Below are positions 56,337 to 64,000 of a DNA stretch of 64,000 bases, in pieces. Under the pieces are notes generated by a model. It had not been told where the DNA came from. It saw nothing but the letters and a program-made list of their open reading frames with translations, and made no database searches. The DNA is from Hormiphora californensis. Its lineage: Eukaryota; Ctenophora; Tentaculata; Cydippida; Pleurobrachiidae. The stretch lies in the NCBI GenBank assembly GCA_020137815.1, contig CM035360.1:2617078-2681077 (forward strand), given 5' to 3'. A program made the translations under genes and the position numbers. The stretch's first letter is position 1. Each line of letters begins with the position of its first letter.

Positions 56337-58757
56337 TTAGCCGGGCCCAGGACTTTCAGATCTATGTGTGCGACATGCGGCCAGAAATTTGTTGAGTGGT
56401 GTGATCAGTTCGGGATTGAAGATGTGTGATGTGCTTTTGGATTTGAGTGATATTTGGAGAAGTTCTGGCGTGTTCTTTCTCAGTTCCTCGTACTCGGGAC
56501 AGTCAAATAGAGCGTGTGTTTCATCCTCAAAGATAGGGTCCGCCATAGGTAGCTGGTTGAGAGTAACGGCGTTTGATCTGTCAACACAGTAACGGCATGT
56601 GCGCAGGTCACCCGTGTAACGACCTGTTTCGATAAGGAGGTCGTGAGCACTGAGTCTCAGTTTGGCGACGTGTGTTCTGTCTTGTCTTCGTAGATCCAGG
56701 TATTGGGAGTATCCATACTCTTGTTTAATCGTGTTGAAGAAACTGAGTTTGGATTGGGTGCTGCGCAGTGCGTCCCAGTGGTGAACATGTTGATGTTCAA
56801 GTTGGTCTCTGCCGCCTATCCTTAGGGTGGAGTCCCAAAAGTCAAACCACTCCAGGTTGAGAGTGCGTTGTTCACGGACGGCAAGGGCGAGTAGAGATGA
56901 GTCTTGGTCATCTGATGCTTTAGACAGGGCTCTAATGAAATATTTCGAGCACTGCTGATGGACCGAGATTGATAGGGGTGCTCTTCCCGTTTCTCCGTAC
57001 ACTGCCGTGTTGGTTGTTTTGCTGTGCACACCCAGTACCCATTTGAGAAATCCAAGGTGTACTCGTTCAAAATGATCGGTAGATAGTCTCTTGAAGTATC
57101 CTTTATGGTCTAGATGATCTCCTCTGGTTCTCGCTCTTGCCGCTTGAGTGGTGGGTAGCCACACCTGTACTCCGTAAGTTAGGATGGGAGCAATTAGGTG
57201 GTCGAATAGCTTCATCAGACTCCAGCCCGAGAGAGCCTGTGAGTTTATTGTACGTTTGAGAACTAGACATGCACGTTTCCCTTTGGTTGATAGGTTTTCA
57301 ATTGCTGGTTTGAGGGAACCTGTTGCGGAGAAGATCAGGCCCAGATAGCAATAGTGCTTGGTTGGTTGAAGGGATTTGTTATTTAGCTTGAATCCATAGC
57401 TTTCCGGTAGAAGTCTGCCCTGTTTGTTAAAAACTAACACCTGGGTTTTGTCAATATTAACTTCAAGTTCCCACGTCCTAGTGTAGTGACCCAGGGTGTC
57501 TAGAAGAGACTGTAAAGAAGTCTTGTTGAGAGCCAGGACCACAATGTCGTCCGCCCACATCAGGTTATTGGTTGGCTTGTTGTCAAGTTGGGGGAAAGTT
57601 CCTGGTGTTTCGTTGAGAAGATGGGATAGCTCGTGAACAAACATTTTAAATAGTTCGGGGGATAAGGGGTGCCCCTGTTCGGTGCCGATTAGGACGCAAA
57701 ACGACTCAGACAGTTTGTCCGCCAGCCTTATGCACGTAGTTGATCCCTCGTACATATTCTGGAGACAGGAAAAGAAGTTACCGCCGACCCCCATGTCCGC
57801 TAGCTTTTTTAAGAGGCCTTGCCTGCAAACGCGGTCAAAGGCTTTTCGCATGTCGATAAAGCATGAGTACACCTTGACCTTCTTTTTCTTGAGATATTTG
57901 TCCAAAATGGTCTTCAGAACTAGGAGATGATCTGAAGTTTGTCCTCCTTTGCAAAAGCCTAGCTGGTTAATAGTATCTGGACAAACTTTCGCCCTGAATG
58001 ATATGAGGCGGCTAAGCAATATTGATGAGAATAGCTTACCAAGACAGCTACCGAGTGTTATGGCACGGTAATTGTCTGGATCCTCTTTGTCACCTTTTTT
58101 GTGTAGAACGGTTGTAACTGAGGCATTCCATGGGTAGCAACCTGTTCTGAGACAGCCGTTTAGATGCTTAAGAGTGAGAGCGTTCATATCACTAGATAGA
58201 TTTTTAAGCATTTCGTTCCTTATTAGATCAAGGGAGGCACTTTTGTTAGATTTCAGAGAAGAGATAGCTTCTTTGAGTTCCTCTTGAGTAATAGATCTGT
58301 TGAGGATCTCCAGTTCAGCTGGTGTTGGTGCATTGCTAGAGATCAACTTGTCCGGGTGATCTTCAGATTGCTTGAGACATTTACTTGAGTACAAGTTCTT
58401 GAAGAAGACAAAGAAATTATGTAGATCCAGTAGATCGAATTGATCGGTTTGGCTATTTTCTCTTTTGAGTCTCTTGAAGGCCGTCCAGTCGATGGTTTTA
58501 CAGTTCTCCACTTTGGCATTGAGTTCGAATAGAAAACTATACTTTTTTGACCGTATTGTTCGTCTATACTCCCTCTTGGCATTGTAAAACTCGGTACGAA
58601 GTTGAGGGTTACTGGGATGTCTGGAAAGGCGCCGGGAGGCGTTCCGGAGCTTCGTCCTGAGAAGCCAGCAGTCATCGTCAAACCATTTGGATTTCCCGGG
58701 AAGTGATTTGGATCTCGCCAGCGCTGTATTGGCCGCTTCAGTAAGAATATGCGTCAC
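56337..58757 (-). CDS. LINE ORF2 reverse transcriptase, 5'-truncated
   Basis: An uninterrupted 806-codon frame that continues without stop, and without ATG, back to about 58980. It encodes a non-LTR retrotransposon reverse transcriptase, which copies element RNA at a nicked target. Around residue 220 is HKKGDKEDPDNYRAITL; motif A is CFIDMRKAFDRV (about 299-310); motif B is GTEQGHPLSPELF (about 358-370); motif C is MWADDIVVLA (WADD, about 401-404); then LEVNIDKTQVLVF. The C-terminal third has YGVQVWLP, KWVLGVHSKTTNTAVYGE and a CRYC...H..FDCP zinc-knuckle-like block. The N-terminal endonuclease is absent, so this is a dead-on-arrival copy although its frame is intact. CR1/L2-like by general appearance; clade not certain. 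It may have landed in an intron of the plus-strand gene that resumes at 58958. Confidence 0.92.
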   Translation of the reverse strand: MTHILTEAANTALARSKSLPGKSKWFDDDCWLLRTKLRNASRRLSRHPSNPQLRTEFYNAKREYRRTIRSKKYSFLFELNAKVENCKTIDWTAFKRLKRENSQTDQFDLLDLHNFFVFFKNLYSSKCLKQSEDHPDKLISSNAPTPAELEILNRSITQEELKEAISSLKSNKSASLDLIRNEMLKNLSSDMNALTLKHLNGCLRTGCYPWNASVTTVLHKKGDKEDPDNYRAITLGSCLGKLFSSILLSRLISFRAKVCPDTINQLGFCKGGQTSDHLLVLKTILDKYLKKKKVKVYSCFIDMRKAFDRVCRQGLLKKLADMGVGGNFFSCLQNMYEGSTTCIRLADKLSESFCVLIGTEQGHPLSPELFKMFVHELSHLLNETPGTFPQLDNKPTNNLMWADDIVVLALNKTSLQSLLDTLGHYTRTWELEVNIDKTQVLVFNKQGRLLPESYGFKLNNKSLQPTKHYCYLGLIFSATGSLKPAIENLSTKGKRACLVLKRTINSQALSGWSLMKLFDHLIAPILTYGVQVWLPTTQAARARTRGDHLDHKGYFKRLSTDHFERVHLGFLKWVLGVHSKTTNTAVYGETGRAPLSISVHQQCSKYFIRALSKASDDQDSSLLALAVREQRTLNLEWFDFWDSTLRIGGRDQLEHQHVHHWDALRSTQSKLSFFNTIKQEYGYSQYLDLRRQDRTHVAKLRLSAHDLLIETGRYTGDLRTCRYCVDRSNAVTLNQLPMADPIFEDETHALFDCPEYEELRKNTPELLQISLKSKSTSHIFNPELITPLNKFLAACRTHRSESPGPG

Positions 58758-58957
58758 TTGGTGGTTTAGATCCGCTGCATCGCCCTTGGTGTTAATCGGC
58801 TTCTCCAGGAGTAACTTTACTTTTGCTGATGTTTCCTTGCTATTTAGCGCTGTGAGAAATGCTGTTCCAGAGGTTTGGTCTTTAGCTTGCCATTTGAACC
58901 CCTTGGGTGCTGTTTTGGCTGGTTTGTCTGAGTCAAACAGGTTTTTTATTTGACTAG

Positions 58958-59726
58958 GACACGATCTATAAAACCCCTGATTTTACCCTTCATCGGAAGA
59001 TACCTATCCGTGGTGCTAAAGTTCTAACGGCTCCAATGTGGCTGGGTGACTACACACTTCTCACCGTCCAGAGCACTCTGAACGTATACTCAGTGGTGAC
59101 TGGGAAGAAGGTGTCTCTTGGTAAAAAGATTGAAGGGAGATACAATAAGACAGCAATACTAAATGACCCTGTTTCTGGCAGGAAATCGTTGATTAGTTTC
59201 GACCGGGATTCAGAAAGGTTGAAAAAACAGGTCATCCGAGGACACGCACCAGTGGAAGGTAGTAAGGGGGAAATCGAGGATTGCTACAATGCCAAAACTC
59301 TCACGCCCAAGACTTTCGCCCTTGAAGGTAAGCCTACCCAGTACCCAGACAGCTGAACCTGGATATCACACGTTGTTTACCCACATTCCGAACCGGGTGT
59401 TTGCTTTCAATTCACGGACTGAGGAAATCGTCGAGTTTGATCTTGATCTCACGAAACTGCGTGAAATATCCCTTCACACACTACTGGGTGTAACTTCTAT
59501 ATCTAGCATTAGGGCAGCTAATGATGGTCTATTTGTTATATCTCACGACGCCAAGGCCTTCATCTGGGACCCGGTATCAGGCTTGTTCATGGTTACACCC
59601 ACGGAGGGAATAAAGTGCCACGGATCCGGCATGAGCGATGCTTGGACTTTCTCCTGGAAAAAAGGAGGGAGGCCGGTTATTGTGTTGACGAATGATATTG
59701 CCTCTATGGTCATCAAGAGGTTCTAG
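58958..59726 (+). CDS. beta-propeller-like protein, C-terminal exons
   Basis: Exon 58958-59327 and last exon 59353-59726 (TAG) join in phase 1 and give 247 residues. The frame before 58958 is closed by a TAG that doubles as the acceptor AG. The sequence has propeller-like strands (MWLGDYTLLTVQSTLNVYSV, LFVISHDAKAFIWDPVSGLF, AWTFSWKKGGRPVIVLTN), so a WD40-type fold is likely, but I cannot name the gene. The proposed intron 59328-59352 is only 25 nt (GTAAGCC...CAGACAG). Without removing it the frame shifts and ends at once at 59353-59355. Either this is a minute intron or an indel broke the frame. The LINE on the opposite strand ends right at the start of this exon, so upstream exons may be lost or far away. 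Confidence 0.6.
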
Positions 59727-59850
59727 AAACATGATCGTTGTATCTGGTGTAACAAGGGGTGTAACTTTTGGTGTAACTTGTGGTGTAACAAGGGGTGTAA
59801 CAAGGTGTAACTGTTCGAAACCAATCATTTTTTTGTAATCAGCTTATTTT
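59727..59850. repeat. GGTGTAAC short repeats in 3' flank
   Basis: Five or six GTGTAAC(A/T) units (for example AAGGGGTGTAAC) about 25-90 bp after the stop codon. Confidence 0.75.
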
Positions 59851-59857
59851 TAAACAA

Positions 59858-60075
59858 TACATAAATTAACTTATTAACTTAGCAACCTATTAACTTATTA
59901 ACTTATTAACTTAGCAACCTATTAACTTATTAACTTATTAACTTATTAACTTATTAACTTATTAACTTATTAACTTATTAACTTATTAACTTATTAACTT
60001 ATTAACTTATTAACTTATTAACTTATTAACTTATTAACTTATTAACTTATTAACTTATTAACTTATTAACTTATT
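59858..60075. repeat. 10-bp tandem repeat TTAACTTATT
   Basis: About twenty copies of TTAACTTATT, with two TTAGCAACCT variants near the start, between the propeller-like gene and the ZIP11-like gene. Confidence 0.95.
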
Positions 60076-60362
60076 ATAAACACAATTAACTCTTTCTAAT
60101 CATGTAACTTATGCAAACCTGCCAAATCCCTTTTAACAGTTTCTATTTTTTATTCAATGATGTTATATGGCGTATTTAGTTTAATATTTCTAGCAGCTTG
60201 TTTTTCTCCATACATCACCTCCCCCCTCTAAAACCAAATAATCCCCCAAAATAAAACTAATAGACCGTATACCCCCCTCTTGATAGCAATATCACCACCT
60301 CCTCTTGATATCAATAACATAGCTGATAGCAATAACATTGCACCACCTCCTCCCACAGTACT

Positions 60363-61289
60363 ATGACAAGTTACAATGGCACCCTGTACGCCCTCTATGG
60401 CACTCTCTTTACCTGGGGTCTAACTGCAGCAGGAGCAGCGGGGGTGTTCCTTGTCCCAAACCTCTCCCAGTCCATGTTGAACCTATCTCTCGGGTTCTCA
60501 GGAGGTGTCATGTTGGCAGCGAGTTTCTGGTCCCTGCTCCAGCCAGCGCTGGATGCCGCCGGGGAGCAAGGTTGGGGTGCTGCTAGTTGTGTGCCCGTCA
60601 CACTGGGGTTGTTGGCGGGGGCTGGGTTTGTCTTGGCGGCTGATTTGTTGATGCCGGATGATTTAGTTGAGAAATTAACTGGAAAAAAGGGGGATGTGAT
60701 CGACAAAAAGAGTGGCAGTAAAGATGTTTCTTATACGGTGTCAAGTGCAGAGGGTTTGAGAAATAGGAAGCCTCAGTTCCCCTCAGCTACAACAGAACCC
60801 ACCATTCCATCTCCCGAGGAGGAATCATCCCACAATATGTCCCGGTTGCGTCGACTAATTTTACTTGTGATAGCTATCACCGTCCACAACCTACCTGAGG
60901 GTCTGGCCGTTGGGGTTGGATACGCTTCAGTGGGTCGACCCGGTGTCTCCCTCCAGCAGGCTCACAACCTCGCCATAGCCATTGGACTTCAGAACTTTCC
61001 AGAGGGCCTGGCAGTGAGTGTGCCCCTCCGAGCAGCTGGGTTCTCGCCCCTTCACTCCTTCCTATGGGGCCAGGCCAGCGGGATGGTTGAACCACTGGCG
61101 GGCATCCTAGGTGCGGTGTGTGTTAGTGTTGTAGAGAGGACACTACCACTAGCACTCTCCTTTGCGGCCGGGGCCATGATCTGGGTGGTGTGTAATGACA
61201 TTATACCTGAGTCCAGGGGCAGGATGTGCAGCTTGGGACTCATGGTCGGGTTCGTTTTGATGATGTGCCTGGATACATCCCTGGGGTAG
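60363..61289 (+). CDS. SLC39A11: ZIP-family zinc transporter, SLC39A11 (ZIP11)-like
   Basis: Single coding exon, 308 residues, with eight hydrophobic helices in two blocks around a polar loop (about residues 105-160). ZIP proteins carry zinc into the cytosol; ZIP11 forms the gufA subfamily. The N-terminus TLFTWGLTAAGAAGVFLVP, the GGVMLAASFWSLL helix and FVLAADLLMP fit ZIP11. The metal-binding helices carry ITVHNLPEGLAVGVGYA and IGLQNFPEGLAVSVPLR, followed by GQASGMVEPLAG and the end FVLMMCLDTSLG. The start is well placed because the N-terminus has the family length. CTCCCACAG four bases before the ATG suggests a 5' UTR exon upstream. The EIF1AD start is only 200 bp downstream on the same strand. 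Confidence 0.93.
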   Translation: MTSYNGTLYALYGTLFTWGLTAAGAAGVFLVPNLSQSMLNLSLGFSGGVMLAASFWSLLQPALDAAGEQGWGAASCVPVTLGLLAGAGFVLAADLLMPDDLVEKLTGKKGDVIDKKSGSKDVSYTVSSAEGLRNRKPQFPSATTEPTIPSPEEESSHNMSRLRRLILLVIAITVHNLPEGLAVGVGYASVGRPGVSLQQAHNLAIAIGLQNFPEGLAVSVPLRAAGFSPLHSFLWGQASGMVEPLAGILGAVCVSVVERTLPLALSFAAGAMIWVVCNDIIPESRGRMCSLGLMVGFVLMMCLDTSLG

Positions 61290-61489
61290 AGCTTTATTGG
61301 TTGCTATAGGGTTGTTGCTATGGTGAGGTGCATGTATTTCTGAAAGTAATTCTTTTTTGTAATTGTCTTGATCTTAGTTAAACCATCTAACTTATATTAC
61401 TGCGGCTGCGGTTTTTAATAATTTCGTTTTCTACATAATCACAACAGCTACTATATTATTAATTCGCACTGTCAGAGAGATAATGGAAT

Positions 61490-62010
61490 ATGTCTGAAGC
61501 TACGAAAAGAAAGATAGTGACTCATGAGGCTGTGCATTGTGAAATAAAACTGACAAATGAACACTACATTGTTAAGGTAACTAATTAGCATTAATTAACA
61601 CTACATTGTTAAGGTAACTAATTAGCATTAATTAACACTACATTGTTAAGGTAACTAATTAGCATTAATTAACAATTAACACTACATCGTTAAGGTAACT
61701 AATTAGCATTAATTAACAATTAACACTACATTAAAGTAACTAATTAGCATTAATTAACAATTAACACTACATCGTTAAGGTAACTAATTAGCATTAATTA
61801 ACAATTAACACTACATCGTTAAGGTAACTAATTAGCTAATTAGCAGTTATATGGAACGCCAGTTGCAAGTGCAACCATTTACTTTCGTTTACTCCCCTTA
61901 GGTGTTAGAGGGACGGGGCAACAACCTTCACGAAGTACAACTGGTTGACGGCACTAAGACCCTCTGTAGCATGCCCCCCAAATTTAGGAAAAGTGTCTGG
62001 ATAAAACGAG
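61490..62010 (+). CDS. EIF1AD: EIF1AD (eIF1A domain protein), first two coding exons
   Basis: Exon 61490-61576 (MSEATKRKIVTHEAV..., ending EHYIVK, phase 0) joins exon 61902-62010 (VLEGRGNNLHEVQLVDG..., then SMPPKFRKSVWIKRG, phase 1). EIF1AD is a small OB-fold RNA-binding protein related to translation factor eIF1A, with a reported nuclear role. GNNLHEV and SMPxKxRKxxWIKRG are the family signature. The rest of the OB fold and acidic tail must lie beyond 62010; I did not find it, and a LINE starts about 850 bp downstream. A four-codon upstream ORF (61483-61497) overlaps the start codon and could lower translation. The first intron opens with an array of copies of its own 5' splice site. Confidence 0.92.
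61557..61845. repeat. EIF1AD: tandem repeat of EIF1AD exon 1 end plus 5' splice site
   Basis: Starting in the last 20 bp of exon 1, a unit of 37-45 bp repeats about seven times: ACACTACATTGTTAAG|GTAACT followed by AATTAGCATTAATTAAC. Six copies keep a perfect TTAAG|GTAACT donor (three later ones with CATCG instead of CATTG); one is decayed (CATTAAAGTAAC). The array fills most of the 325-bp intron. Confidence 0.95.
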
Positions 62011-62322
62011 GTGAGAGAATTATATGTGTGTTGTGTCTGACCAAACTCCGGAACACGTGAGATCCACCGCAGTTCCCAACTGCAAACCATCCTCTTTCCA
62101 TGCCTTTTCAAAGTGATAGCTATTCACTGTTCCACACATATGAAATGGGGTGCGTAAACTTAACCTAAGGATATCTTAGTTTCAGAATGGGGGCCATTAT
62201 GAGAGGGACTATTTTTGATGTGTGAGGGGAAGATGTGTGGTAACGAAGGGTGTTTTGGTCTGTTGGGTCTGTCTATATTATTCAAATTACTGATTACCCC
62301 ATTTATCAAAATATCACAGTAC
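62011..62322. other. EIF1AD intron or 3' side of the minus-strand secreted gene, no exon seen
   Basis: No coding exon recognised on either strand. The missing third exon of the secreted Cys-rich gene should be at or below this point on the minus strand, but no in-phase acceptor and frame stood out. Confidence 0.4.
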
Positions 62323-62692
62323 CTGGTTGTGATGGGTCCGCATGGTTTCTGCAGGGCTTCTCAGAACATCTAGAGTACGTATGATTGAGACGACATCTGG
62401 AAATTATAGATATAGGAGCACCAATGCAATTTTGTCCATATGCACAGCAGAACTTTCCGTTCAGGTAAGCATAGGGACGTGATCTTGAACAAAAACCGCC
62501 TACAAGAAGAGGGAAGTAAGGGGACTGTTTCAAAATAATAGCAAGACGCAATTTGACCGTTTCAAATTTGACTCTCGAGACAATTGGAAGTGATATATAA
62601 CACATCTAACATATATAATGAGTGTTTGTTGTCTCACCTTTAGTTATAGAAAACATGGTCAATAGTAAAATGGAAAGCAGAACACATCTCAT
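62323..62692 (-). CDS. secreted Cys-rich protein, first two exons
   Basis: Exon 1 (62692-62638) encodes a signal peptide, MRCVLLSILLLTMFSITK, and ends in phase 1. Exon 2 (62499-62323) encodes 59 residues with seven cysteines, including GGFCSRSRPYAYLNGKFCC, AYGQNC, SRCRLNHTYSRC and KPCRNH, and again ends in phase 1, so more exons follow. The gene plan (55-nt signal-peptide exon, then a phase-1 intron, then a Cys-rich module) matches the peptide gene at 38139-38646, though the modules do not look related. Symmetric phase-1 exons are common in secreted modular proteins. Family unknown. It lies opposite to EIF1AD, probably inside its second intron. Confidence 0.65.
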
Positions 62693-62874
62693 TTTGGTAG
62701 GCACATCACCACAGCGGTCGTGTTTGCCAAGCTAGACTGCCTTTTGAGAACCCCGCACGCGAAATGTAAAGGGAGGGTTAGAACATAACAACAAAACATT
62801 TCAGTTCTCTCAAAACATTTTCTCTTGTGCTTGTCCAGTGCTTTTAACAGTTGCTGTAACCTTATACCTTGGGT

Positions 62875-63939
62875 ATGTCCCGTACTCTGCTTAATGCTGC
62901 GAATACGGGATACACGAGTTTAACTAAAATTAAAGCGCAAATTGACAAGGTGATCCAGTCATCCGGAAAAAGTAAAGAGGATACCATCAAGGAGTACAAG
63001 AAGCTCATGGAATGGGTGACAGGGGTGCTCGACAGGGATCTACCAGCAATCCAACGTGTTTTGCAGGGGAGTGAGGGCATTGCTAAACTGCAGAAAGAAA
63101 ATACAGACTTGAATGGAGAGGTAAGTGTCTTGACAGCGAAGAATGCAGATCTTTGGAAGGTGAATGAGAAGTTAACAGACTACAGCAAGGTAACTGATAA
63201 GGTCCAGGAAATGCTGACCGAATTCAAGCGGGACCTCCCTGATCCAGCCCATTCTCAAGTTGATGTTACCATGAAGAAGGAGATCAAGGATGCAGTAAAG
63301 GACAACCTGAAGGAGGTCATGACTGAAGCTGTGAACAAGATCGTGAACACCGATAAAATGAAGAAGACATTTGCTGAGGTTGTTAATAACTCCCAGAACA
63401 TCATCAAAAAGGAAACAAAGAAGTGTTTCGACGAAAGTCTATCTTCTGCCCTGCAGGAGAGCCAGAACGAAATTGTCGCTAAGACTACAGCCCGACAAGA
63501 GGACGATCAGTTTGAAAAAGAGAGGAGAGTCCGGAACGTGACAATTGTCAACATTCCTGAAAGTTCTCTTCCTGAATCCAAGGATAGGGAGGAAGCTGAT
63601 GCAGTGTTTACCAGTGAATTACTGCAGATACGGAGAAACCAGGTACTAACTTGCTACCGAGCTGGTCCCCCGATCGGGACAGGCTCAAACAAGGATAAAG
63701 AGGGACGACCCCTAATTGTTATCTTGGAGACTCCTGAGCTAGCCAAGTCTAAGCACAAATATGGTAACGGAGATAGACTAATTGTTGATGGAGTGATTTA
63801 CTGGGTGAACCCCGACCTGACTCGGGCGGAAAGGAAGGCAAACTGGCGGGCAAGGGCGAAGAGGAAGGATCGGGCCAGGAGAAGAGAAGATGGGGGTACC
63901 GCACCAGATTCGGGAAACTCCACCATCGTTGTGACGTAA
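62875..63939 (+). CDS. LINE ORF1 (coiled-coil nucleic-acid-binding protein)
   Basis: 354 residues from the ATG at 62875. The N-terminal half is strongly charged helix with a probable coiled coil (about residues 70-200, with QKENTDLNGEVSVLTAKNAD). The C-terminal half, RRVRNVTIVNIPESS..., LLQIRRNQVLTCYRAG, RPLIVILETPELAKSKHKYG, resembles the RRM-like and C-terminal domains of L1-type ORF1 proteins, which coat the element RNA. It ends in a basic tail (WRARAKRKDRARRRE). An ORF2 start follows 9 bp later. The frame is intact, so this may be a young copy, cut by the window edge. Confidence 0.82.
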   Translation: MSRTLLNAANTGYTSLTKIKAQIDKVIQSSGKSKEDTIKEYKKLMEWVTGVLDRDLPAIQRVLQGSEGIAKLQKENTDLNGEVSVLTAKNADLWKVNEKLTDYSKVTDKVQEMLTEFKRDLPDPAHSQVDVTMKKEIKDAVKDNLKEVMTEAVNKIVNTDKMKKTFAEVVNNSQNIIKKETKKCFDESLSSALQESQNEIVAKTTARQEDDQFEKERRVRNVTIVNIPESSLPESKDREEADAVFTSELLQIRRNQVLTCYRAGPPIGTGSNKDKEGRPLIVILETPELAKSKHKYGNGDRLIVDGVIYWVNPDLTRAERKANWRARAKRKDRARRREDGGTAPDSGNSTIVVT

Positions 63940-63947
63940 GGACTTTA

Positions 63948-64000
63948 ATGCACTCAACTGCTAATATTGACAGTCATCTCAAGATATATTACACAAATGC
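63948..64000 (+). CDS. LINE ORF2 start (cut by window end)
   Basis: An ATG nine bases after the ORF1 stop opens MHSTANIDSHLKIYYTNA. The LKIYYTNA stretch matches the start of the AP endonuclease domain of many LINE ORF2 proteins (LK-x-x-YTNA). Frame relative to ORF1 is shifted by one; the spacing is typical of a bicistronic LINE. Confidence 0.7.
   Translation, partial: MHSTANIDSHLKIYYTN

Overview
This is animal (metazoan) nuclear DNA. Coding exons are short and split by GT-AG introns, there are polyadenylation signals and TATA boxes, non-LTR retrotransposons, many MITE-like elements and long (GA/CT)n microsatellites. The recognisable genes (PGAP1, DPH6, EIF1AD, a ZIP11-like zinc transporter, a Golgi sulfotransferase and a rhodopsin-class GPCR) are metazoan-type. 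I cannot name the species. A marine invertebrate, possibly a non-bilaterian, is a guess only. Exon models below were built by hand from reading frame, splice sites and phase; most junctions agree in phase, and the exceptions are flagged.

Layout. 1-4.4 kb: 3' part of a plus-strand gene for an acidic coiled-coil protein, with a Mutator-like foldback MITE in its last intron. 4.4-6 kb: short inverted repeats. 6-21.2 kb: a nine-exon minus-strand class A GPCR whose introns are full of microsatellites and small palindromes. 23-45.1 kb: a large minus-strand gene that I assemble as PGAP1 (ER GPI-inositol deacylase). Its lipase half is at 39.8-45.1 kb and its membrane half at 23.0-30.5 kb. A carbohydrate sulfotransferase, a small secreted Cys-rich peptide gene and a dead LINE lie inside its roughly 9.4-kb intron.

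45.3-51.0 kb: a diverged inverted duplication, each arm carrying one secreted LDL-receptor-A-type precursor gene with its own TATA box and poly(A) signal. Two hAT-like MITEs with intact 8-bp target duplications sit between the arms. 51.2-52.1 kb: DPH6. 52.6-53.9 kb: inverted telomere-like (CCCTAA)n repeats. 53.9-55.5 kb: a 1.4-kb palindrome inserted at TTAA inside a tRNA-like sequence. 56.2-59 kb: a 5'-truncated LINE with a long open reverse-transcriptase frame. 59-62 kb, plus strand: the end of a beta-propeller-like gene, ZIP11, then the start of EIF1AD. 62.3-62.7 kb: a second small secreted Cys-rich gene (minus). 62.9 kb to the end: ORF1 and the first codons of ORF2 of another LINE.

The most unusual signal is that tandem repeats overlap splice sites. 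In EIF1AD and PGAP1 the repeated unit contains the last bases of an exon plus its 5' splice site, so each intron starts with an array of near-perfect donor copies; in the GPCR a 3' splice site and exon start are repeated. Other notable points are a paralogous empty site that proves a TA-targeting MITE insertion, the precursor pair with replacement changes clustered in one region, a putative 25-nt intron, and several one-base phase breaks that could be assembly errors or decaying genes.
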